A stretch of 64,000 bases of DNA from Nissolia schottii. Taxonomy: Eukaryota; Streptophyta; Magnoliopsida; Fabales; Fabaceae. Below the pieces are notes generated by a model. That model was not told where the DNA came from, searched no databases, and worked only from the letters and a program-made list of their open reading frames with translations. The stretch spans positions 34,612 through 98,611 of the forward strand of contig QANU01018855.1 in the NCBI GenBank assembly GCA_003254905.1. The letters are read 5' to 3'. Position 1 is the first letter of the stretch; each line of letters begins with the position of its first letter. Positions 33,429-46,000 of the stretch are shown here, piece after piece. A program made the position numbers and the translations under genes.

Positions 33429-34480
33429 CATGTGAGAATTGCATTAGGTATTCACTATTCAGTACCCAAGTAGCCAAAAAAAAAAAAAAAGGAAAATAAC
33501 ACCCAAACATTCATCCCTAACCCCAAGTGGTGGCTAATGGCTGGAAACAAAATCCCTAAGTTTGTGGTCAATCGTGCACAAAAATGGAGTTCTTGGCCTC
33601 TAATCTCTTACATAGAAACCAGGGAAGATCCGGACGGTGTAGAACTGCAGTTGCACAGCGAAGATCGGTGGCGATTGGAGGAGGTCGATGCTGGCGTCCA
33701 AAAAACGACAACTCGATGGTTGTGCAATAATAAAGCAGAGGCACTCCAATTGAAATTTCCTCAACCGTCAAATTCTGAAGCGGAAGCAACAATTTCTTGC
33801 TTCTGGCTGAACGTGAAAACACCCGAACAAAGAAATCTTGGCGTTCTAGGACTTTCAACTAGCGTTTGAAACTCCAAAAGCTTATCCAAACATGCTCTTC
33901 AAGTCATGTTCCACAATGATATTTTTCCTTCTCGATGCCTTCTTCTCTCACTCTGAAGCCTCAACAGTTCAAGGACCTTTCTTAGGACAATAAGACACAC
34001 ATGAGCAAAGAATCTATGAAGAAACCATTACAGGCTGCTTGAACAAGCTATCTGCTACATCACTTGTTAGTCACTAAACTAAACAGCTCAGCAAAAGTAT
34101 CCATAAACTGCTGAGGAAGTACGAACTGGAATTGGCCTGATTGCCCTTTCACTCATGTCAATAAATCGGAAACAATTAAGAAAGTAAAAAATGAGATTGA
34201 TTCACTTGATCATTCGCAATCTTCATAAAACTTTCTTTTGCCAAAAACTGAGCAATTTTTCACCGGATCGCCCTTGCTTATCTCCATAAACTGCAAATTG
34301 CAAAGTAAGTACAAATTGGGATTGATTGATTCACCTGATCGTCCTTCTTCTCGCCTTTCAGCATGACTTAAATTCATACTTCTTCAATTTGTAAGCTACA
34401 TGTAAGCATCCCTATAAAAACAGCACCAACCTTCTCTGCATCGTAAACTTCCTTTCACCAAACTGAATCAAACTGCTAAG
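33429..34480. other. Spacer with an unassigned open frame
   Basis: Open frames of about 100 codons occur on both strands at 33537-33869. Neither resembles a family I know, and each may be the shadow of the other. The local base composition is closer to coding than its surroundings, so an unrecognised small exon is possible. Nothing else is visible. Confidence 0.3.
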
Positions 34481-34483
34481 ACA

Positions 34484-34490
34484 CAGCAAT

Positions 34491-34525
<35 letters not shown>

Positions 34526-34730
34526 CTTTTTCTACTAAATAGTGTCAGCTACATAGGTCAGATCATCAAACAATGTTATTGAAAGAAATGCTGCGATAGT
34601 TTAGCATCAACAACTAAGTCTTTTCCCCCAAATAAATGGAGTCAGCTACATAAATCAAAATGACATCATTGCTTCTAATCATTGATTCCGGCTACATGGA
34701 TGAAACAATGCCGCCATACTAATATTATTA
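34484..34730 (-). mobile_element. Tandem 3' ends of a TTG-tailed retroposon
   Basis: A CAA run (34484-34523; TTG on the minus strand) is followed by TGCCTTTTTCTACTAAATAG and GTCAGCTACATAGGTCAGAT. Two further diverged GTCAGCTACAT-type units lie near 34632 and 34688. This is the 3' end pattern of plant RTE LINEs and the SINEs that borrow it. The rest is missing. Confidence 0.6.
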
Positions 34731-35122
34731 AAGAGAAAAAATCCAAAAAAGAAAAATCCAAACTTTACCCCATGAATTTAAAACAATAAACCGTCAAATT
34801 CGTCTTTAACATTGATAACATTGATCAAATTTATCCTCAAGATTTAAAAAATAACAAATCTGTCACAAGGTTAACATACATACATCAAATTCCTTCCCAA
34901 GTTGACATCGAATTCATACCAAGTTCGAGACGATTTTGCTATTTTTCAAAACTTAAAAATGAACTTGAATGACGCTACCAATATTAAGGACAAATTTAAA
35001 TGTTTAGTAAATTTAAAAACCTCCGGAAGAATCATCATCTTTGTAGATTGGAAACACAAAATTGGGGTCTGGAACACAGAACTCCAACTCCATGTCTGTC
35101 CCACTGCCGTACCAAAAGCTGC

Positions 35123-35899
35123 CTAAGAGTACATAGGGACATCAGTCCAAGCACCAGAGACATGACCATTCTCACAAACAAAAGCCCTCACCACAGGCTC
35201 CCCATCATCATGGTACCCAAAGCCCCTCCTCAAACAAGAAGCAGAGTGAAGGTCCCAAGTCTCCTCACACCTACAAAAAGCACAACCACCCACATCAACC
35301 TTCTTCTTCTTCTTCTTCTTCATCATCTTCTCATCACCATCACTGATGGCCCTCCAAACCCTAGTTCCCTTGAAATCCCTAAAAACCCCTCTGAAGATCC
35401 TGTAATTTCTCTTCTCTCCGGAATGCACGCAACCGGGCAAATCGCATATATACAAGCAATCATCGCGGAATTGGCGAGATAATAGCTTGCCACCTTGCTC
35501 CCTGCTGAGATTCCATGCCCCAGATGCCAGATGCGAATTGGGGCTGCAAAGTTTGCGCCTTTTACCAATTGGGTCGCTGGATTCGAAAAAGGCGTCGTCA
35601 GAGGAGGGATCACGGGAGGGGGCGACGATGCCGGCGTGGAGGAGGCCGGGGCAGCAGAAGTGGAGCTTGAGGAGGGAGGAGTCGTCGGCGACGGGGAGGA
35701 GGTGGGAGGGGAGGAGGGTGCGGTGGTGGCGGAGGAGGGAGGAGAAGCGGGTGCAGACGGAGGAGAGGATGGGGCGGTGGCGGGGGTCGTCGTCGAGCTT
35801 GGAGAAGATGGCGAGGACGATGTCGTCGGTGAGGGCGGAGAAGAATGCGTCGGCGGCGGCAGAGGAGGCGGTAGTTGTGTCTTCTGAATCGGCCGCCAT
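35123..35899 (-). CDS. EDL3: EID1-like F-box protein (EDL3 type)
   Basis: Single-exon gene of 258 residues with no stop before the end. An F-box lies near residues 23-60 (LTDDIVLAIFSKLDDD, then SSVCTRFSSLL). The C-terminus carries a Cys-rich stretch (CAFCRCEETWDLHSASC) and ends VRAFVCENGHVSGAWTD, the hallmark of EID1 and the EID1-like F-box proteins. Family knowledge: these are SCF ubiquitin-ligase substrate receptors, EID1 in phytochrome A signalling and EDL3 in abscisic acid and flowering responses, acting in the nucleus. The length is near EDL3 and shorter than EID1. A lysine run (KKKKKKK) from a TTC repeat sits near residue 198. The gene is markedly more GC-rich than its surroundings. The start is the first ATG, giving MAADSEDTT. 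Confidence 0.9.
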   Translation of the reverse strand: MAADSEDTTTASSAAADAFFSALTDDIVLAIFSKLDDDPRHRPILSSVCTRFSSLLRHHRTLLPSHLLPVADDSSLLKLHFCCPGLLHAGIVAPSRDPSSDDAFFESSDPIGKRRKLCSPNSHLASGAWNLSREQGGKLLSRQFRDDCLYICDLPGCVHSGEKRNYRIFRGVFRDFKGTRVWRAISDGDEKMMKKKKKKKVDVGGCAFCRCEETWDLHSASCLRRGFGYHDDGEPVVRAFVCENGHVSGAWTDVPMYS

Positions 35900-36127
35900 G
35901 GGGTGGTGGTAGAATGAATGGACAAAACAGAAGAGAAGTGATATATGGAGGTAGCAAGCAAGCTGGATTGGTTACATTCACGGATGAATGTATTTGGTTG
36001 GTAATTAAATTAAGTAGGTTGATTTATAAAATTAATTGATCAAGATACATTAATTTATTTATAAATGATTTTAATTGTTACATAATGATATTGTAAAAAA
36101 ATTTATCCTGTTATTTTAAATAAATTA

Positions 36128-38014
36128 GGAAAAAACCAAAATTTAGTCGTTCTTAAATTTGATTTCGGTCAATTTCATCTCTTTTAAATTTTTTTAGACA
36201 ATTTTGTTCTTTTCAATTCAAAAAATGGGACACGTTAACAGTGACTAATAATGTGAGGGTTAACGGAACGATGTGACATGTTAACCACAACATCATCCCT
36301 TTATCGTAGGCAAACAAGACACATAAATCCTAACTTAGTCCCTCTCAATTCAATTTCGGTCAACTTAGTCTCTCTCAAATTTGATTTGGCTAACGGTGGT
36401 TATTGAGGTAGCGGTTAACATGCCATGTAGTTCTGTTAACTGTTGTATTTTTTAAGTCATTTATTAGTAACACTATTTAGGTATAAAATATATGCAACAT
36501 CATATGATAATAACACTAGTAATCTAATGGTTAAAGTGTCAGTTTCACACATGGAAGGATGCCTAAGTAGAAGGGGTGATGTGACAGTTAACGAAGCTAT
36601 TAAAATTTTAACAGATTAAACATAAATCTAATAAGGCACATTAAGGGTGTACATAGTCCAGGTTGGGTCAGGTTTACCTTTACCCGAATCCAGCTCTATA
36701 TTTAAACTGAGCTAATTTTGAAAATCCAAACCCGAACCTAAACCTGAATAGACTCAATCATCTTTGGGTCGAGTTAAAACCCAAGTTTGGATCGGGCCTA
36801 AAACGGGTCAATATTATCGCAAACAAATAAAAAATGACATCCATTAAAAAATAAAGTTGAAAAAATTGCAAACCAACTATTTCATTTCTCATTTTGCTTC
36901 CCATTTGAACAAGCATCATAGTTCCTAACTAAACATCCATTAATTTCAAACACAACAACAAAATGACATAAAATTTCATTCCAATTCAAACTTCCATAGT
37001 TTTAGTGCATAATACAAACAACAAAAAATAATGGGTACACTCATTAAGATGCATAAACTAAGAAAATTATACATATTTCATGTGCTAGGTTTCTACTTTC
37101 TATACACCAAAATAGATATATGGTTTAACTACAATAGATTATTCAAAAAATGTTGCATCATAAAATGTACATAAGCCAAGTTAGGTTGGGTTTAGCTTTA
37201 CCCGAACTCGACCCTATATTTGGACCAAGCCAATTTTAAAAAACCCAAACCCGGCCATAGACCTTAATAGAGCCAATTATCTTTGCACCGAATGCTTTGG
37301 GTCGGTCTGGATTTTGTATACCCCTAAGGTATGTGGTTAAGGTGTCAGTCTCACATGGAAGGATGCCTACATGGAAGGGAGTGACGTGACGGTTAACACA
37401 ACTATTAAAATTTTAATAGGATTAACATAAATCTAATAAGACTATTAAAATTTTTATTTGTGTCATTTTTTCATAAAGATGCTTGCTTGCTTGCTAATGG
37501 CAAAAATTTGATTTTTTTTAAGTAATTTATTAATATCATTCAAGTATAAAATATATGCAACATCATATAATAATAACACTAGTATCCTAATGGTTAAGGT
37601 GTTATTCTCACACACCAAAGAATGCCTACATGGAAGAGAGTGACGTGACAGTTAATAGAGTGATGTGGGACGTTAACTGCCATGATGACTAACAAGACCA
37701 ATCTTTTGAATTGAGAGAGACGAAATTGACAAAAAAAAATTGAGAGTGACTAAGTTGATCAAAATCGAAATTGAGTGGGTACTAAGTTAGGGGTTCATGT
37801 TTGTCACTTCCCTACATGGAAGGGGGTGACGTGGCGGTTAACGTGCCACATTATTCCGTTAACTGTCACGTCATTAACCACCGTTAGTGAAACAGATGGA
37901 AAGACTAAGGTGTCCAATTTTTTGAATTGAGAGGGATGAAATTGTCTGAAAAATTTAGAAAGGACAAAGTTGACCCAAATCAAAATCTAAAGGGACTAAG
38001 TTGGGATTTTTTTT
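36128..38014. mobile_element. MULE-like element with 9-bp target duplication
   Basis: 1887 bp flanked by a perfect 9-mer AATAAATTA (36119-36127 and 38015-38023), the Mutator target size. Ends are long inverted repeats of over 100 bp: the left runs CCAAAATTTAGTCGTTC..., and the right, reversed, CCCAACTTAGTCCCTTT..., both continuing AAATTTGATTT.GG.CAA-like. The interior repeats the phrase CATGGAAGG..GTGACGTGACGGTTAAC several times in both orientations. No transposase is seen, so it is non-autonomous. A hAT-like unit is nested inside. Confidence 0.8.
36647..37329. mobile_element. hAT-like non-autonomous element nested in the MULE
   Basis: The ends are AAGGGTGTACATAGTCCAGG at the left and, reversed from the right, TAGGGGTATACAAAATCCAG. 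Internal words such as TTTACCCGAA and CCAAACCCG recur near both ends. The 8-bp target duplication is not clear, so the exact limits are uncertain. Confidence 0.5.
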
Positions 38015-38023
38015 AATAAATTA

Positions 38024-38990
38024 TTTTGTATGCATGACTTGTTAAATAGGAGGTGAAATAATCACTTATTTTTGCTTAAGTGTTATAATATGTGATTGGA
38101 TGATAATATAAGTTGAGTTCAATTTCTATGCACAGATAGCGTAGAAGAGTTTCATATTGTCATATTAGAAAGTATGGACACTTATGAGACTTCTGTGTTC
38201 GTGTGTATGACACACTGTAGATACCAACACTAGAAGATACACATCCGACACTCATGTCTCACGTGTTCGAAAATATCTAAATAAAAAGTTTATGATTTGC
38301 CGTGTTTAAATGAGTCTCAGTTATATCTGAAAGTTTTATTTAGTTGTTTAGGTCGTGTTCAAGTAAAAAATATTTTAAATGCTAAATAATTTACAATAAT
38401 ATGGACCCTTAAAAAATTATTAAGTATTTATGCATGAAAAGTTTAGAATACTCCATTTTTTAATAAATGAATTTTGAAAGTATTAAAAATTAATAGTTTA
38501 ACGTTAATCCAATATCATATATTATAATAAATATTGAATTTTATACATACATGTGCGCCGTGTCTGTGTCTTATAAATTTTTTTAATTGGTGTATCACCA
38601 TCTCCAGTGTCATGTCGTGCCTTGTGCCTCGTGTCCGTATTAGTGCTACTTAGCTATCATATAATTATTATGTGTTGTTATGTATAAGACTTCTTCAATA
38701 ATATGTAAGAGACTTAACCACTTTTCTTTACATGAAACCACATGATTGAATGTCAGTAGGAAATGAAATTCTTTTATGCCAGTGGTTTGTAGAATTAATC
38801 TCTATTAAAGTTATGTATGTTATTGTAATTATATATTTAAAAGTAATTTTGGTTAGTATTATCCAATCCAAACTATCAATTTGATTTACTAGTTTTTCAA
38901 AAAAAAAAAATGGTAATATTAAAGAAAGGGCAAAAAAGAAAAATTAGTTTCTTAGCATATCATGCTACAAAAGTTGAACAATATCAGTAA
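38024..38990. other. AT-rich spacer
   Basis: No gene, terminus pair or RNA gene could be supported in this stretch. Confidence 0.5.
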
Positions 38991-38999
38991 AAGGAGAGG

Positions 39000-39420
39000 A
39001 CAACATAGAGAATGAAGTTGTCGTACGAACCCCTTCATGAGCATGCCAATCTGGCGCGTGGTTCGCCATTCAAAAGATATGACGAACACTAGCCTCCTAT
39101 TCATGACCTAGAAGGTTCTTGATGTCCAAAAACAAGAAGTCCAAAGGAAGAGTCGACCGAATCGGTTGGGATGAGAAAATGAACCCAACTGCATGAAAAC
39201 AATCTGACTCACAAACAACATGGTGCGCATCAAAATTTCACGTCATGAAGAGCCCATCATGAATAGCAAACAACTCAATCCAAGTAACATTTATGGAAGT
39301 TGTCTGCACCATAAAACCAAGGAGCCAAGAGTCGTGATCATCACGAAATCCACCACCATGGCCACTACACCAGTGTTGAAGATAAACACCCACATCAACA
39401 TTGACTTTGACACTTCCATG
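39000..39420 (-). mobile_element. LINE-type RNase H (RVT_3) fragment
   Basis: The minus strand reads, with interruptions, KVNVDVG near 39410, then HDSWLLGFMVQTTSINVTWI, ELFAIHDGL, HHVVCESDCFHAV and finally ASVRHIF near 39060. This is the order of the plant LINE-associated RNase H domain (start KLNVDG, middle RD..G.WL.GF, E...I..GL, ESDC..A, then the VRH....N..AD end). Several stops interrupt it. The rest of the LINE is not seen. Confidence 0.7.
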
Positions 39421-39429
39421 TTAAATAAA

Positions 39430-42400
39430 TCATTTCAATTTAAAATTACTTCTAACAAAATAAACTATGACAAATTTCAATTTTTTCAAAAATCAATTTT
39501 AAGAAAAGAGAAGCAAACACACGTGTGTTGTAATGGACAAATGAGTAGGGGAAAAATCTAAATTACGTTGTGTGCGCTTTTACTCTGCAAATTTTAAAAA
39601 TATACAAATTGTCTTTCTAATATATGATTAAAATCTTAAATGATTAAATTACTTTGACTTTTTCGAAGAAGTGAAGAATAGAAAAATGAAACGGTGAGCA
39701 TAATTTATTTATTTATTTAAAGGTTAATTTATACTTTTATAAAACATTATAAAATCAGTTTAAACGTTTTCAAAGGAGAGATAAGAGATAAAAGTACATG
39801 TAAGGTATGCTTCAAAGATTGTGTACTAAGAATCTAAGAAAATGGAAGAGGCGTGGGAGATTAAAACTTATATGGTGATATATGATAGTAGGATGAAAAA
39901 GGTAAGAAGAAGATTTTCTGTGTGCGAAACTAGTGACGCAACAGAGAAAATTAAAAGAAGTAAAATAAGGAGATTAAAAAAAAAAAGTCCCTTTCAAAGA
40001 TCGTCAGAGTTAACTTGGCGTATAGCATTAGCAACCATTATTTTAAAAAATGAAATAATGTTAATATAAAATTTGAATGCCATGGGTCTAAAAGTAAAAT
40101 AATCTAAGAACACGACATTTCTAACATGGAATCTCATGAATGTGTGGAACACCACAATTTAAAATTTTGCAGTCGTATTCTATACCCGGCTGTATTTTAA
40201 AAAACAAAAAATAATAAAGCATTATAGACTGGCTGTATTTTATTTATTTATTTTTATCTTCTACTACCAAAAAAAAAAAAAGGAATTGGCATTGTTTACC
40301 CAGCACCAGATCAGTCCAATGGTAAACAAGTTGGTCTCCTTCTCAAAGAATCTTGGGATTAAAACTCAAAAAGAAAAAAATTCCTAAGAAACAATTGCAA
40401 TATCCGAACTAGATTATTCCGTACTAGTGACACAAAAGACAAAAAAAGAAGTGGACCAATAAAAACAACAATCAAAACAAAAACTTAGGACCCATGGGGC
40501 TGGGCCCAACTGTTACAGCAAAAGCTATAAGATAAGCAAATATACAAACAGCCCAAAAGTTGTCCCTTTTTCTTTTGTTACTTACACTTCGAATTTTTTA
40601 TTGTACTCTTTCGTTTCCCATTTGACAAGTGTCTTGAAATTCATCCAAAAAATAAATTGCTAAAGCTTTTTTGTTTCTAAAAGTGGCATGACAAAGCTTG
40701 AAAAGAGAATAATGCCAGATAATACAATGGGCCTGTTCGCCGAAGATATAGAATAATCCGAACAATTTAACACAATCCCTCTTTTGCGTTCAAAAATATA
40801 TTTTGAACTAAGGTGGTTTCTCGCCTCCTCGTTAATGTATCAATATTTAATAATTTTTATAATTAAGTTCATCAAATTCTTGTATTATTTTATATTCTAA
40901 TATGATATATTGAAAAATTATATGATTAAATGTAATAAATTAATAGTTTTTAGTATAATATTTGTAGAAATATGTATCATAAGTTCAAATGATCCATAAA
41001 TTTTTAAAATTTTTAAACTGCTTTTAAATTAACTCTTTCAATGACTTAACTAATGAAATTTTTTTTACAATCATATATAACATGAAATAATGACAAAATT
41101 TAATGACTTTAATTATAAAAATTATAAAAAAATAAATAAATTAAGTAATATAAAATATTTATCGTGATAGGATAAATAAGAAACCACCTTTCCACTTAAC
41201 CAAACCAATAAAGCTCCACTATAACGGGGGCAAAAACAATATGCTTTTGGCGTTGTTTTTTTTCTTTTGTTAAATTCTTCTGACAATAAATAAGAGATTG
41301 CAACTCTAAAAAAAAATAATGTTTCTCTCTCTGATATACCGCTATATCTAAACATTCCCTTCTTTGTTCCGCTGAGATCGAAGAGAGAGAAATGGAGAGA
41401 CAACTTGCACCTTGCTGAAACAGAAGCTGAAAATTAAAAATGCTGAGGGAGCAATTGAAGAGGAACAAGATGAAGCTATGCACCTTGCTCGAACAAAGCA
41501 TCTATCCATCTTACTTGGTTGTTCTATTCAGATCGCATCTCTACATTCAAGTTTTGCAATTTTTCCTTTTTTGTTTGCCTATGATTTGTATCAAGGTCAG
41601 TTTAAGCCTTTTCTTAAACATACACATATATTTGTATATCTATTAGATCATATATTTGTCAAATCATTCATTGTATGGTCAGTTAAAACATTCTTTTTCT
41701 GACTGAATTTGTTTATTTTTGTTGTAGCCTAAAGATATTCAAACCCTCTGCTCTAGAAAACAATTCTTTCCTAACAATGAATTCAACAACTAAGAACATT
41801 GATCCAAGAAGATAGCAGATTAATAAGGAATTCAACAACGTAAGTGTCAGAAATAGATTATGCTAATAATAAAAAAAATTCCTCACATAAGTGTCCAAGA
41901 ATCCACATATAGGGATTAATCAACAAAAAAAAAAAAAAACTGAGGAGAATGGATACTGCACAAAACACGTTCAAGAGCGAAAGAAAATCTGATAAAAAAG
42001 AAGAACAGCAGTTCATTTGAGTAGCATTATTTGTGTTCCATTGAAAGCAGCACATGGCTTGGGTTCATGCTCCATTACACTATCTCTATAGCATACCCTA
42101 AAGAAGCATAAAATTAGTAAAAGAATGTAGTGTGGTAGTAGTAGGAGTTATTTTGCATATATTTTGCAATGAGATGGAGCCTATAACAAATTAAGGCATA
42201 TAGCTACTCAAACAATTATTCACATGGTGATCAACTCCGCTGCCAGCGACTCAAGTGATGGGCGGCTGATCTTTGAGCGGCGGAGGAGAAGCTTAGCCGT
42301 AGGTGGCGTAGAAACCACCTCAGCTCTAGATCTCAACGCGTCAACCGGTGAGTCCCATCGGCGTTGTGATGACGGCAACCGAGAAACATGAGAGCTATTT

Positions 42401-43000
42401 ACAAGGACTTTCAATTTGAAGAGAATCTGTCGTTGAGAGATGCTGAAAAGGAAAGAGAGTAAAGTCTAGCACATGAGGTCTTAAAAATGGATTGGTTGAA
42501 AATCTATCCACAATTCAAATAATCAAAAAGAGTTTTATATTTATATTTACATTTTTAGTTCTTAAAGCTAATAGTTATAAAATTCGGTCAGCTGGGTCGA
42601 CTTGAAACCCAGTGACTCGACCATAGAACCGAGATGGTTATCTTATTGGATCGGTCACATTTTAAATTCAGACTGACTCGGCCGAATTTCATAAAACCCA
42701 GTGACCCGGCTTGGTTTGAAAGACCCGGTTGGGTCACGCTTGTTCCTTTTATTAAAAAATAAAACGACGTTGTTTAATAACAAGAAAAAAAGTAAAACGA
42801 CCTCATTTGTTAAAGGGAAAAAGATTAAACAAAAAATAGAAACTCTTCTTCTTCTTCAGCAACTACTCTCTCACTCTCAGCCCTCACTACTTCTTCTTCT
42901 TCTTCTCTTCGTATCCTTGTTTGGTAAGGATAACAATCTGTTTGGTAAGTTCCTTACCAGTTAAGTCAACTTACGTTTTAGTTTTTCTTTGTGTGTGTGG
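39430..43000. other. Intergenic spacer without a supported gene
   Basis: Short open frames only. A patch at 42560-42740 repeats GACCCGG, GACTCGGCC and ACCCAGTGAC-type words and resembles the non-coding ends of a hAT-like or Helitron-like repeat. A CTTCTT tract lies at 42843-42912. The stretch 41370-41600 has slightly coding-like composition, but I recognise nothing in it. Confidence 0.35.
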
Positions 43001-43019
43001 GAACGAGTTTTGATTAATG

Positions 43020-46000
43020 TTTGTTGGTGTAATATAATGCACTAGATGTCATTGGACGAGTTGTTGGGAAGGGAAAGGCTGCAGACATGTTGGTTAATGG
43101 CACTAAGCATTCTAAACGCATTTCTATTGATATTGATGACATCAGGTAATTCAGTACTGAAATCTGTGACAACAAACAGTTTAGGTTTGTAGATATGTCT
43201 TGCAAACGTTACCTGATTTAGCAAATATTTTGCAGTAAGTACCCCATGACTGTTGGTTTTGATATGCATTTTAGAGAGATCCATCGATTATGAGGCTGGG
43301 GTCTCATCTTCCAGGACAAAAAATAAATGTAGTTTTTAAGGATGAGGATGAGTTAGATACTGTTGTTAATAGCCCAACAGTTAATCAATCAATGTTTCTG
43401 AAATGGTTTGAGGCAAATAAAGAATTTTCTGAAGGAAGGACACTGAGATATGCAGAATTTCCATAAAAAAATTGTATGGAAAGTGAAGCCAAGAAGATGG
43501 GAGTCGAGGAAATCTAATGATGTCATTGGGCAAATTTTCTTTGTCCTGCCAACTTCTGGTAAGTTGTACTGTCTTAGATTGCTCTTGATTACTGTTAGAG
43601 GATCAACTTGCTATGAAGATATAAGAACCGTACGCTGATGGTGTTGAATATCTATGTTTAAGATATGCTTGTTATGCCCGTGAATTGTTAGATGATGATA
43701 AAGAATACACAGATGCTATACAAGAAGTAAGTCATTGGGGGGGGGGTTGTGGACAGAACCTTCGTCAAATTGTTTTGCACCCTTCTATTCACCAATTCGA
43801 TGACTAGACTTGAAGTAGTTTAGGAAAAATCTTGGGAATTACTATTTGATGATATATTACACATGCAACGACAATCGTTCAACCATACCGGCATTGTTTA
43901 TTCGACACAAACTCATGAATAAATTTAAATCAAATTACAAGTAGCCGTGTTTATTTTATGTCGGAGATCTTATTTTCTTAGCAATATTTAAAGTTAAATC
44001 ATCTCATTAGATATGTTATTCTCTATGTTGTAATAGATCTGTAACTTACTGATCAAGAGTTATACAACCTCACGATGTTGGAAGTTGAGAAAATACTGAA
44101 AAGCAATTACAAGAGCTTAAAGGAATTCTCAACAATGCCTTTCCCGAAGATTGATTGTTTGTTAAAGGCCATTTTTATTCCCAGTAATTCAATACAATGA
44201 TACGTGCTTGAATAAGTAATGACCAATTACGAAAGACATTAAAAAAAAAAAACGTAGTATAAAAATATAACTTTTTTTCAATGTTTTTAAATTGATTTGT
44301 TTTGATTGCACTTAGTTTCGAGAATTGACACTAGAGTTTTCAATAATGGGATGCATGAATTTATATTTAGTTATTCATATAAATGATGTTTTCGTTTAAA
44401 CTATGGTTTTACGTACAGTTGCACATGATTGTAGTTCAAATAAACTTATACTGGATGAGCTTTGATATAAAAAGAGCATTGACTGAGCAATATATATAAG
44501 AGACTATTGTCTACATTGACAGAAAAACAGAGAGGCGTTTATCATAAAAATTATTTATCCAGTGCAACGTGGCAATGGTGGTGTATTTTTTCTATATGGT
44601 TATGGTGGTACAAGCAAAACTTATATTTAGAATACCTTAGCTTCTGCGTTCAGGTCCGAAGGTCAAATTGTTCTTACTGTAGCATCAAGTGAAATTACAT
44701 TACTATCATAACCTAGTGAAAGAACTGCTCATTCAAGGTTTGTTGTTCCTATTAATCTATCTTGATGAATTCTTTACATGCCAATTAAGTAAGGTAGTCA
44801 GTTGGCTAAATTGATTATAAAGACACATATGGTTATACAGGATGAGGCTCCAATGATGAACATATTTTGTTTTGAAGCTTTGGATAGAACAATTAGAGAG
44901 ATATCATGAGATTTTAAGAATGAGAATAATTTGTCTATAACACTTGGTTGAAAGACAATTTTTATTTTTATTTTTGGAAAATTTTAGGCAGATTCTTTCG
45001 GTTATTTAAAAGGGTAGTGAACAAGATATTGTTAATGCCACAATTAATTCATCATATTTATAGGATCATTGTGAGACACTTTGGTTGACACAGAACAGGC
45101 GCCTTCAATCAAATCGTGGTGATTCAAATAGGAATGAAATAGCAGAACTTGCAAATTAGATCCTGCAAGTAGGTAATGGAAAAATTGGAGTTTCTGTGGG
45201 TGGTGATAAGAAGATTGATATCCCTCATGATTTGCTTATTCAAAATTGGGATGATCCTGTCAAGGCTATTCTTGAAGCTACTTACGACGACTATCTAAGA
45301 AAAAACTAGAATGAATGCACTTAGAAGGAAGGGCCATACTTGCTCCAACATTGCATATAGTGGATGTCATTAATGAGTACATGCTATCTCCGAACAAAAA
45401 TGTTGATTCAACATACTTGAGTTCTAATTCAGCTTATAAGTCAGATTTAAATAATGATTTATTTTATAGTATTCATATATTTTTAATACTATTATATGTT
45501 TTGGAGTGTCAAATCATGATCTTACTTTAAAGGTTGGTTGTCATGTTATGTTGCTTAGAAACATTGATCACTCTGCTGGATTTTGCAATGGGACTAGGTT
45601 GGTTGTTACTAGACTCGGTAAACATGTTATTAAAGCAAAGTCATCACAAGAAATAATGTTGGGGAGAAAGTATCCATACCTAGAATGAGAGTTACTCTCT
45701 CGAACACTAGATTACTATTCAAGTTTTAAATAAGACAATTTTTTATTATGGTTTCATATAGAATAACAATTAACAAGAGTTAGGGACAATCTTTGTCCAC
45801 CGTTAGATTGCTTTTGAAATAACCTGTTTTTAGCCATGAGCAACTGTACATGGTGATATCAAGGATTACTAATCGCAAGAGCTTAAAGATTTTATTATGT
45901 CATAATGACATAGAGAATATTACTCAAACAACCAATGTTGTATATGAGGAAGTTTTTCACAATGTATGTTAATTGTATTTGTTATAAGTACTTACACTTA

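Noticed and set aside
33537-33869. Overlapping 96-110 codon frames on both strands
   Set aside because: No recognised domain on either strand and no splice or promoter support; recorded as unassigned spacer rather than a gene.
35487-35981. Long open frames on the plus strand and other minus frames over the F-box gene
   Set aside because: They are shadows of the GC-rich F-box coding sequence: low-complexity Gly/Glu or Pro/Arg strings with no family resemblance.
42220-42414. 64-codon minus frame in the spacer
   Set aside because: No domain, no homologous second exon and no splice context; probably chance.
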